Shown here one piece after another: positions 42,633 through 49,438 of a stretch of DNA of 49,438 nucleotides. The DNA comes from Nitrospira sp. (GTDB lineage Bacteria; Nitrospirota; Nitrospiria; SBBL01; JAADHI01). The translations under genes and the position numbers were made by a program. The stretch lies in assembly GCA_027020665.1 (NCBI GenBank), contig JALUVJ010000068.1:1-49438 (forward strand), in the 5' to 3' direction. Each line of letters begins with the position of its first letter. Within the stretch, counting starts at the first letter, position 1. The notes beneath the pieces were generated by a model. The model saw only the letters and a list, made by a program, of their open reading frames with translations, was not told where the DNA came from and did no database searches.

Positions 42633-43835
42633 ATGACCCGGAGCACAATACACGCAAAAATAGAAGACTTGCTTCTGGCAGCGGGTTGGTCCGTGCAGGC
42701 ACATACCGGGGCAGATCTGAAAAAATCACTCGGTATTGCTATTCGTGATTTCCCTCTGGCCCGAGGCTACGGAAAGATCGACTACTTGCTTTACCTTGAA
42801 GGCAAGGCTGCGGGACTGATCGAAATCGACACAAAAGAGAAAACATTGCCCGGTATCCCCCTTGACTTGCCTAAATACAGCCGCGGCCTTCCCTTTACCT
42901 TAAGGCGTTATATCCACCCCCTGCCTTTTTTGTATCAAAGCCGCGGGACAAAAAGCTGTTTTACGAATGCGTTTGACCCTGTACCCAAAGTGCGTCAACT
43001 GAGCGGATTTCATCGTCCTGAAACCCTGCGCACCTGGCTCGAAGACGGCATGATCGGGGAAACTCCGCGCGATATGGCCGCAGAACATTTCCCGGAATAC
43101 CGCAGACGCGGCCGCAGTTTTCAGGAACGCATGATGATTAATCTACCCGAACTGGAAAGAGATGGGCTTTCCACAGAACAGCACAAAGCCATTTCAAACC
43201 TGGAAATATCCCTGGGCAAAAATCACCCCCGCGCCTTTGTTGAGATGGGCACGGACGCAGATCGCAGGCGTGTGCTCATGCATTTGATTGAGCGGCTGAT
43301 AAAATTTGCGGGCGCGCGGCGCGTGCTTGTGCTTGTTCATTCCGCCGATATCGGCCACAGGCTTGCACAGGCGATAAAAAGCCACATTGCGCCGAAAGGG
43401 GAATCCTCTTTCACGCAGGCCTTTCCCTTGCAGCATTTGACTGAAACTCTCGACCCCGAAGCCCGCCTCTGCATCACGACGCTTCCCCGGCTTTACAGCC
43501 TGCTATCTACTCGGCAGCCTCCCGAAAAAGAAAAGGATGCAATCGATGCCCTTTCCGCATCGCCCCTGCAATACAATCCGGCGTTTCCCATCGAAAGTTT
43601 TGAAGTCATTATTCTGGAGAGCCCTGATGCATCCCTTAGGCCTTGTTTTCATGCGGTTTTGAACTACTTTGATGCCTATTTAATTGCTTTGATGGAAAAG
43701 GCGAATGACGCAGCCGCCGATTTTTTCAATCAAAATTCGGTCATGCACGATGAGACCGTCGAATCAAGGCCCTCGGACGGCTTGAATGTGATTGCTTCCA
43801 ACACTTCAATCAATAGTTCCGAAAAAATAAAATGA
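42633..43835 (+). CDS. Catalytically eroded HsdR-like protein
   Basis: 400 residues, an intact frame. It aligns in order with the N-terminal nuclease and first helicase domain of type I restriction R subunits: GKIDYLLYLEGKAAGLIEI (~47-65), then FVEMGTDADRRR at the Walker A site, LPRLYSLL, YNPAFPIESFEVIILESPD, LNYFDAYLIALMEKA and FFNQNSVM. The key residues are gone: the nuclease E-x-K is EID (64-66), GAGKT is DADRR (208-212), DECH is ESPD (329-332) and TATP is MEKA (354-357). No hsdM or hsdS is near. Probably a scaffold or regulator, not a restriction enzyme. Shorter than full-length HsdR by more than half. Confidence 0.75.
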   Translation: MTRSTIHAKIEDLLLAAGWSVQAHTGADLKKSLGIAIRDFPLARGYGKIDYLLYLEGKAAGLIEIDTKEKTLPGIPLDLPKYSRGLPFTLRRYIHPLPFLYQSRGTKSCFTNAFDPVPKVRQLSGFHRPETLRTWLEDGMIGETPRDMAAEHFPEYRRRGRSFQERMMINLPELERDGLSTEQHKAISNLEISLGKNHPRAFVEMGTDADRRRVLMHLIERLIKFAGARRVLVLVHSADIGHRLAQAIKSHIAPKGESSFTQAFPLQHLTETLDPEARLCITTLPRLYSLLSTRQPPEKEKDAIDALSASPLQYNPAFPIESFEVIILESPDASLRPCFHAVLNYFDAYLIALMEKANDAAADFFNQNSVMHDETVESRPSDGLNVIASNTSINSSEKIK

Positions 43836-43886
43836 AAAAACAATCCGTCACTTGAGCATGAACTTCCTTAAATTAGAGGCTGTTCC

Positions 43887-44561
43887 GTGAGACCGTTATT
43901 GTTGACTTCTTATTTCAACATCGCCGTGTTGCTCTGCCAGGCGCTTTTTTTGAATTCGGCGCTATTTATTCCCGAAAGCGGAGCCGAAACCGCTCCCCAA
44001 CACTTTCAATTTGATCGATTCAACAAAGACTATGAAAATATCGCCCCTGCAATCAAAGCGGTGAAAAGCGGTCCGCTGATCATTCGGCTTTCGTCTCCGG
44101 TGCATCGTTTGACGCTGTACAGCCATTTGCTGGAGGTGAGTCCCGGTAAAGATGACACGTATCAGGCCCGGCTTTCGGTCGAAATTGAAGGCAAGGGGCA
44201 GCTTTTGGCGGAAATCGATTTATTGGGCATGCGCCGGCAAATTCAGGATCGCTTTCAAATTCCTCGGCAAAAAAAGCAAGTGACGGGAGAAATCCGTGTA
44301 GATCGGGAAGCCGAAGGTTATCGCATTACGCCAATTAAAATACCCAAGGCCGTAAGTATAACCATTTACAGCGATTTGGGAAAACAACTTGTCGCGTGGT
44401 GCAAGGTCCTGTCCCTGGCCTTGATGAACTGCGATGATCTGGATCGCATGCTTTCAGAGCTCACGCTGTCTCTTCCGCAAGACAAGCCCTTTTTTGTCAA
44501 AGATGCCGAACTTGCGCCAAAAGAGCAGGAGGTATTAGATCGGTATTTCATAAAAGAGTGA
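43887..44561 (+). CDS. Exported protein of unknown function
   Basis: 224 residues from GTG 43887 with an AGAGG site. Signal peptide (~1-33), then a beta-rich middle (LIIRLSSPVHRLTLYSHLLEV; TYQARLSVEIEGKGQLLAEIDLLG) and a helical Cys-containing C-terminus (WCKVLSLALMNCDDLDRML). Likely periplasmic. I do not recognise a family. It sits between the HsdR-like gene and the tetR operon. Confidence 0.7.
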   Translation: MRPLLLTSYFNIAVLLCQALFLNSALFIPESGAETAPQHFQFDRFNKDYENIAPAIKAVKSGPLIIRLSSPVHRLTLYSHLLEVSPGKDDTYQARLSVEIEGKGQLLAEIDLLGMRRQIQDRFQIPRQKKQVTGEIRVDREAEGYRITPIKIPKAVSITIYSDLGKQLVAWCKVLSLALMNCDDLDRMLSELTLSLPQDKPFFVKDAELAPKEQEVLDRYFIKE

Positions 44562-44599
44562 GCCGCGCGCTTGGAAAAATAAGAGAATTTTATAAATAA

Positions 44600-44621
44600 T
44601 GAATATTTTTTTGACTATTCA
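44600..44621 (+). promoter_or_regulatory. Operator O1, TGAATA-N10-TATTCA
   Basis: A 22-base dyad overlapping the -35 box of the tetR promoter. An identical dyad with the same spacing precedes the RND gene at 45273-45294. Probable binding site of the adjacent TetR protein. Confidence 0.65.
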
Positions 44622-44639
44622 CTGTTTGGGGTTTATGAT
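44611..44639 (+). promoter_or_regulatory. tetR promoter
   Basis: TTGACT (44611-44616), 17-base spacer, TATGAT (44634-44639). The ATG at 44647 is eight bases on, at about the expected transcription start, so the mRNA may be leaderless. Confidence 0.65.
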
Positions 44640-44646
44640 TTAGAAC

Positions 44647-45240
44647 ATGCATGAAAGTGTAGCGATCAAACAACAGATTATCGACGTGGCCGACACCCGT
44701 TTCCGGCGGTACGGTTTTGGCAAAACGACGATGGCGGAAATTGCCAAAGATTGTAATATGTCCGCCGCCAACCTCTATCGTTATTTTGAAAATAAAGAAA
44801 CCATCGGTGTGACCATTTGTCAGAATTGTCTCAAGGAAAAAGAAATGATGGGAAAAGAGGTGCTCAAACGTGAAGGCTTAGGCGCCGCGGCCCGTCTGGA
44901 GGCTTTTTTCTTTGAAATCCTGAAATACACATATGACCTTTGCGCCAATGACCACCACCTGTTTGAACTGGTGGCATACATTTCCAAAGAACATCTGGAT
45001 CTTGTCCAACGGCATCAAGAAACCTTGCGGTCTTTTATTGCGGAAATTCTTGCGGAAGGCAACCGAACAGGCGAATTTGAAGTCGCGGACATTGTTTCAA
45101 CGGCAAATACGGTTTTGCTTGCCACGGTTCATTTTTATTATCCGCCCTTGGTCATGATGCGGAACCACTCTTTTGAGGACTTGGTTCAGGCGGAAAAAGC
45201 CGTTGTGGCCTTGTTGGTTCAAGGCCTCGCCAAGCATTGA
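44647..45240 (+). CDS. TetR-family transcriptional repressor
   Basis: 197 residues. N-terminal HTH (IIDVADTRFRRYGFGKTTMAEIAKDCNMSAANLYRYFENKE, ~10-55) and a ligand-binding helical domain. It precedes an RND-type exporter, and identical dyads overlap its own promoter and lie upstream of the exporter, so autorepression and control of the exporter are likely. The effector is unknown, perhaps a lipid or hydrophobic compound. Confidence 0.92.
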   Translation: MHESVAIKQQIIDVADTRFRRYGFGKTTMAEIAKDCNMSAANLYRYFENKETIGVTICQNCLKEKEMMGKEVLKREGLGAAARLEAFFFEILKYTYDLCANDHHLFELVAYISKEHLDLVQRHQETLRSFIAEILAEGNRTGEFEVADIVSTANTVLLATVHFYYPPLVMMRNHSFEDLVQAEKAVVALLVQGLAKH

Positions 45241-45272
45241 TTTTTTTGATCTCATTTTTTTTGACCCCATTG

Positions 45273-45294
45273 TGAATATTTTAGGATATATTCA
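45273..45294 (+). promoter_or_regulatory. Operator O2, TGAATA-N10-TATTCA
   Basis: Same dyad as O1, lying 54 bases before the RND gene start. TTGACC at 45261-45266 just upstream may be the -35 box, which would place the dyad across the core promoter. Confidence 0.6.
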
Positions 45295-45347
45295 ATAATT
45301 ATTATTTAGCTTCCTGAATTGACGGACTTCTATAAGGAGGAACAAAG

Positions 45348-47696
45348 ATGGACGGGAAACGTTTGGGTGAATGGGTGATTCGTTTTCGCTGGCTCATTAT
45401 TGCGGGCAGTATCGCCATCGTGATGGCTGCGGGCAGCGGCGGGAAGCATCTTGGTTTTTCAACCGACTATCGTGTCTTTTTCGGCAAAGATAATCCGCAG
45501 CTTCAGGCCTTTGAGCAATTGCAGGATACCTATACGAAGAACGACAATGTGCTTTTCGGGATTGCGCCGAAAGACGGCAAGGTCTTCACCCCCGAAACGC
45601 TTGCCGTCGTCGAAGCGCTGACGCAGGCGGCCTGGCAGATCCCTTATTCGCTTCGCGTGGACTCTATCTCGAATTTTCAACATACCTGGGCCGACGGGGA
45701 TGAACTCATTGTCGAAGACCTGGTCAAAGACGCCTCGAATCTGTCGGAGGCCGACCTTAAACGCATTAAAGCAATTGCGCTTGCCGAGCCGCTTATGGTG
45801 GGACGCTTGATTTCCCCTGCAGGCCATATGACGGGTGTGAACGTGACGATTAATCTTCCGGGCAAATCGATGAGTGAAGTGCCGGAAGTGGTCGCTTTTG
45901 CGCGTGAAATGGCACGTGATATCGAAGCGGCCCACCCCGAGCTCAAGGTGTATCTTAGCGGGATGGTCCTGATGAATAATTCCTTTTCGGAAGCCAGTCA
46001 GACGGACATGGCCGAACTCATCCCCATTATGTACTTCGTCCTGATTTTAGTGATGGGTTTTCTCTTACGTTCGATTTCAGGGGCCTTCGTGACGGTCTTG
46101 GTGATCGGGTTTTCCGCCGTGACCGCGCTGGGACTGGCGGGTTGGGCCGGGATTATGTTCACCCCGCCTTCCGCCAGCGCGCCGACCATTATTTTGACCT
46201 TGGGTGTGGCGGACAGCATCCATATCCTGGTGACAATGTTTCAGGAAATGCGGCGCGGAAAAAGCAAGAGAGAAGCCATTCTTGAGTCTTTGCGCATTAA
46301 CCTGCAGCCGGTTTTTTTGACTTCCATAACGACTGCCATTGGGTTTCTAAGCATGAATACCAGCGATGCCCCGCCCTTTCACGACTTGGGTAACATGGTT
46401 GCAATGGGTGTCATCGCCGCCTTTTTTTATTCCATACTGTTTTTGCCCGCGATGATGTCGATTTTGCCGGTGCGAATTAAGGCTGAAAAAAAGAGCCAAG
46501 ACGTAATCATTGATCGTTTTGGCCGTTTTGTGGTGGCACGTCGCACTCCGCTTTTTTGGGGGATGTTGGCCATTACTCTCTTATTTATCTTTTCAATTCC
46601 GAAAAATACCTTGAACGATCAGTTTGTGAACTACTTTGATGACCGCTATGCGTTTCGCACGGATACCGATTTCATCGTGGACAACCTGACAGGGATCTAC
46701 CTCATTGAATATTCCCTGGAATCCGGCGAAGAAGGTGGTGTCAGCAATCCGGAATACCTGAAAAAACTGGAAGAATTCGCCAATTGGTATAAAGAACAAG
46801 CCGCCGTCATCCATGTGGCGTCCTTGACCGATATTATGAAGCGCCTGAATAAAAACATGCACGGCGACGACCCAGCCTATTATAAGATTCCGGACGACCG
46901 GGCGCTCTCGGCCCAATACCTCTTACTTTACGAAATGTCACTGCCCTACGGTCTGGATTTGAATAACCAGATCAACATTAAAAAATCGGCGACGCGCTTC
47001 AGTGTAACCCTGGAAAGCCTCACCACAATGGAAATACTGGCCCTGGAAGAAAAGGCGCAGCAATGGCTGAGCGCCAATGCCTTGCCGAGTATGCAGATCC
47101 CGGGCGCCAGTCCGACGATCATGTTTTCCCATATTTCGGAACGCAACATTAAAAGCATGCTCGGCGGCACTTCAATGGCCTTGGTTTTGATTTCCGGTAT
47201 TTTGGCCTTTTCACTCAAGAGTCTGAAAATCGGCCTCATCAGTCTCATTCCGAATCTCGTGCCTGCCGGCATGGCTTTCGGGTTTTGGGGGTTAATGGTG
47301 GGACAGATCGGGGTCGGCACCTCGATCGTCGCCGGCATGAGTCTGGGTATCGTCGTGGACGACACCATCCATTTTTTAAGCAAGTACCTTCGTGCCAAAC
47401 GGGAGCGCGGCATGGACAGCCACGGGGCCGTGCGTTATGCCTTTCACAATGTCGGCACGGCGCTGTGGGTGACCTCCGTGATTTTGGTGTCGGGCTTTAT
47501 TGTCCTGACCTTTTCCGGCTTTGCCATCAATTCCCAAATGGGCATGTTGACCGCAATCACCATCGCTTTTGCGCTTGCGGCGGACTTTTTCTTTTTACCG
47601 CCCTTGTTGATGAAGTTGGAAAAAAGTGAGATAACAAAGACAGACGTGCCCGGCGCATCCATGTCATCTTTGCTCGACCCGAAGATCAAGCACTAA
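45348..47696 (+). CDS. RND/MMPL-family exporter
   Basis: 782 residues, about twelve membrane helices in two halves, each with a large periplasmic loop (~40-215 and ~420-620). MMPL/patched-type motifs in the membrane: ILTLGVADSIHILVTMFQEMRRGKSKREAI and GMSLGIVVDDTIHFLSKYLRAKRERG, carrying the Asp residues of the proton relay. Cargo is probably lipid-like. Strong AAGGAGG site. Followed 24 bases later by the LolA-like gene. An ATCAAGCACTA duplication spans the stop codon. Confidence 0.93.
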   Translation: MDGKRLGEWVIRFRWLIIAGSIAIVMAAGSGGKHLGFSTDYRVFFGKDNPQLQAFEQLQDTYTKNDNVLFGIAPKDGKVFTPETLAVVEALTQAAWQIPYSLRVDSISNFQHTWADGDELIVEDLVKDASNLSEADLKRIKAIALAEPLMVGRLISPAGHMTGVNVTINLPGKSMSEVPEVVAFAREMARDIEAAHPELKVYLSGMVLMNNSFSEASQTDMAELIPIMYFVLILVMGFLLRSISGAFVTVLVIGFSAVTALGLAGWAGIMFTPPSASAPTIILTLGVADSIHILVTMFQEMRRGKSKREAILESLRINLQPVFLTSITTAIGFLSMNTSDAPPFHDLGNMVAMGVIAAFFYSILFLPAMMSILPVRIKAEKKSQDVIIDRFGRFVVARRTPLFWGMLAITLLFIFSIPKNTLNDQFVNYFDDRYAFRTDTDFIVDNLTGIYLIEYSLESGEEGGVSNPEYLKKLEEFANWYKEQAAVIHVASLTDIMKRLNKNMHGDDPAYYKIPDDRALSAQYLLLYEMSLPYGLDLNNQINIKKSATRFSVTLESLTTMEILALEEKAQQWLSANALPSMQIPGASPTIMFSHISERNIKSMLGGTSMALVLISGILAFSLKSLKIGLISLIPNLVPAGMAFGFWGLMVGQIGVGTSIVAGMSLGIVVDDTIHFLSKYLRAKRERGMDSHGAVRYAFHNVGTALWVTSVILVSGFIVLTFSGFAINSQMGMLTAITIAFALAADFFFLPPLLMKLEKSEITKTDVPGASMSSLLDPKIKH

Positions 47697-47720
47697 TCAA
47701 GCACTATAAGGAGCATCATT

Positions 47721-48503
47721 ATGAATCGTTTCATTCTTTTTTTATTGATTTTGACACTATGGCCCCTGCCTGTTTTTGCACAGAGCCCTGAAGAGAAAGG
47801 CTTGGAAATCGCGGTGGAGATGAATCGGCGGGATGACGGTTTCGGCGATTCCACCTCAAACCTTGAAATGATTTTAAGGAACAAACACGGTGAAGAAAGC
47901 ACACGCCTCATGCGGAACAAAACCCTAGAGGTTAAAAATGACGGCGATAAAACACTCGTGATTTTTGACAATCCGAGAGACGTGAAGGGCACAGCCTTTC
48001 TCAGCTTCACACATAAAATTGAAAACGACGACCAGTGGCTTTTTCTGCCCGCTCTGAAACGGGTCAAACGCATCAGTTCATCGAACAAATCGGGCTCCTT
48101 CATGGGCAGTGAATTTGCGTATGAAGACATCACAAGCCAGGAAGTCGAAAAATACACCTATCGCTGGTTGCGTGATGAAGACTATGAAGGCAAACCTGTC
48201 TTTGTGGTCGAGCGCGACCCCGTTGACCCGAATTCAGGCTACACGCGCCAAGTGGTCTGGGTGGATAAAAAAGAGTACATTCCGCTCAAAATAGAGTATT
48301 TCGACCGTAGAAACGCACCCTTAAAAACCTTGACCTTTTATGACTACAAACAATATCTTGGGCAATATTGGCGTGCGGATCGCATGGAAATGATCAATCA
48401 CCAAACGGGAAAGAGTACCGTTTTAAAGTGGCGCGATTACAAATTTAAAACAGGTCTTTCATCCAAAGATTTTAATAAAAACAGTCTAAAACGGGCGCGC
48501 TAG
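47721..48503 (+). CDS. Outer-membrane lipoprotein-sorting-like protein (LolA-like fold)
   Basis: 260 residues. Signal peptide (ending VFAQ). The mature domain matches the outer-membrane lipoprotein-sorting family that accompanies MMPL exporters: EIAVEMNRRDDGFGDSTSNLEMIL, FDNPRDVKGTAFLSFTHK, WLFLPALKRVKRISSSNKSGSFMGSEFAYED and KIEYFDRRN. A periplasmic carrier of hydrophobic cargo between the exporter and the outer membrane is the likely role. SD AAGGAG. Confidence 0.9.
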   Translation: MNRFILFLLILTLWPLPVFAQSPEEKGLEIAVEMNRRDDGFGDSTSNLEMILRNKHGEESTRLMRNKTLEVKNDGDKTLVIFDNPRDVKGTAFLSFTHKIENDDQWLFLPALKRVKRISSSNKSGSFMGSEFAYEDITSQEVEKYTYRWLRDEDYEGKPVFVVERDPVDPNSGYTRQVVWVDKKEYIPLKIEYFDRRNAPLKTLTFYDYKQYLGQYWRADRMEMINHQTGKSTVLKWRDYKFKTGLSSKDFNKNSLKRAR

Positions 48504-48550
48504 TGTCTCTTCACACTTGACGCGACGCTAGATAAGCGATTAAGCTGCGG

Positions 48551-49438
48551 ATGTCTTTCAATAACCCTTTTGGGGTTTTTAGTTTTTTTTTATTCCTTTT
48601 TTTCTCATCCCCCGTCCTTGCTGCGGAATGGTCCGGTTATGTTTCCGCCGAAGCCCGTCTTTTTTTTCAAGATCCGCTGCATGAAGGACAACGCGAACAA
48701 TCCGGGGCCTTGGCGGCCCAACCGGAATTTTACCAGGCCTGGGACGAAAGTAGCTTTACCGCCGTGCCTTTTTTTCGCCTCGACAGCGCGGATGCCAAGC
48801 GCACCCACTTCGACATCCGCGAATTTTTTTACCTCTGGTATCCCGGCAGCTTTGAGTTGGGCATCGGCATTCGCAAGGTTTTTTGGGGCGTGACCGAATC
48901 CCAGCACTTGGTGGACATCATTAATCAGACGGACTGGGTCGAGTTTCCGGACTGGGAAGAAAAACTGGGACAGCCTATGGTGAATCTCTCAATCGTACAA
49001 GACTGGGGGACCCTGGATTTTTTTCTCCTGCCCTATTTTCGTGAGCGCACCTTTCCGGGGAAAAAAGGACGATTGCGCACCGCCTTTGTGGTGGATAACG
49101 ATCTGGCACAATATGAAAGCGGTGCGCAGCAGTACCATTTTGATGTCGCCCTGCGCTTTACACGCACGCTTGGCAATTGGGATATCGGGCTTTCACACTT
49201 TCAGGGCACCGGGCGGGAACCTTCCCTCAGGCCCGGTACGGATGCCTCCGGCAATACCGTACTCATTCCCTTTTATGATCAAATCGGGCAAACCGGACTC
49301 GAACTCCAGCTTGTCGCGGAAGAATGGCTTTGGAAACTGGAAGCCATTCATCGCAGCGGTCAGGGTGAAGCTTTTGAGGCCTGGACCGGCGGTTTTGAAT
49401 ACACCTTTACAGGGATTTTTGAAACCCGGATGGATTTA
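48551..49438 (+). CDS. Exported beta-rich outer-membrane-like protein, 3'-truncated by window edge
   Basis: 296 codons to the edge with no stop. Signal peptide (SFFLFLFFSSPVLA). The mature part is aromatic- and strand-rich (WSGYVSAEARLFFQDP; FFRLDSADAKRTHFDIREFFYLWY; ELGIGIRKVFWGVTES; YHFDVALRFTRTLGNWDIGLSHFQG), typical of a porin-like outer-membrane barrel. As the fourth gene of the tetR-RND-LolA-like run it may be the outer-membrane end of the export route. Family uncertain. Confidence 0.78.
   Translation, partial: MSFNNPFGVFSFFLFLFFSSPVLAAEWSGYVSAEARLFFQDPLHEGQREQSGALAAQPEFYQAWDESSFTAVPFFRLDSADAKRTHFDIREFFYLWYPGSFELGIGIRKVFWGVTESQHLVDIINQTDWVEFPDWEEKLGQPMVNLSIVQDWGTLDFFLLPYFRERTFPGKKGRLRTAFVVDNDLAQYESGAQQYHFDVALRFTRTLGNWDIGLSHFQGTGREPSLRPGTDASGNTVLIPFYDQIGQTGLELQLVAEEWLWKLEAIHRSGQGEAFEAWTGGFEYTFTGIFETRMDL

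Noticed and set aside
42633-43835. Active type I restriction enzyme
   Set aside because: All nuclease and ATPase motifs are altered, and no modification or specificity subunit is present.
43844-43865. Further copy of the dispersed repeat (minus strand TTTAAGGAAGTTCATG)
   Set aside because: Only the first ten bases match well; too short to count as a copy.

Overview
This is an ordinary chromosomal stretch from a Gram-negative, two-membrane bacterium of roughly balanced GC content. Evidence for two membranes is the Omp85-type barrel, several lipoproteins with clear lipoboxes, an LpoB-like protein and an RND exporter with outer-membrane partners. It carries a short AprA/AprB/Sat sulfate-activation set, HflKC, ClpS, a PEP-CTERM protein and a non-photosynthetic PCP_red protein. 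Together these suggest a lineage around Desulfobacterota, Nitrospirota, Nitrospinota or a related uncultured group. I cannot place it more precisely. There is no prophage and no CRISPR array. The only recognisable insertion sequence is a truncated IS4-type remnant.

Layout. 1-7.4 kb: a delta-60-repeat lipoprotein cut by the left edge, a degenerate M1-peptidase/Omp85 fusion, a fibronectin-III protein with a Cys-containing C-terminal sorting tail, and a PEP-CTERM protein. 7.6-16.1 kb: polyprenyl synthase, the DUF255/YyaL-clpS pair, an Mrp ATPase/PCP_red/haem-oxygenase-fold trio, tRNA-Cys, a small lipoprotein and hflKC. 16.2-25.4 kb: a SWIM-SNF2 helicase, small unknown proteins, a TPR protein and an LPP20/LpoB/COG3014/LPP20-like envelope cluster. 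25.4-33 kb: a response regulator facing an rrf2-aprA-aprB-sat operon, then a Trk/Ktr potassium system. 33.3-40.4 kb: an XRE protein with a histone-H1-like tail, a branched-chain aminotransferase, a PAS-GGDEF-EAL protein, the IS remnant, a TlpA-like thioredoxin, RNase D and a double-FHA sigma-54 activator. 40.8-49.4 kb: rhodanese, a small membrane protein, a cupredoxin-like protein, a catalytically eroded HsdR homologue, and a tetR-RND-LolA-like-OMP operon that runs off the right edge.

The most noteworthy items are: an HsdR-like protein whose nuclease and helicase motifs are all replaced while the scaffold is kept; the M1-like/Omp85 fusion with a broken zinc site; two distant promoters sharing a palindrome at exactly the same spacing from TTGACAAAT; identical TGAATA-N10-TATTCA operators in front of tetR and the RND gene; a dispersed intergenic repeat (core AAGGAAGCTCTGATTAAG) that often includes the stop codon of a neighbouring gene; and two genes whose best start codons appear to be ATC and ATT.
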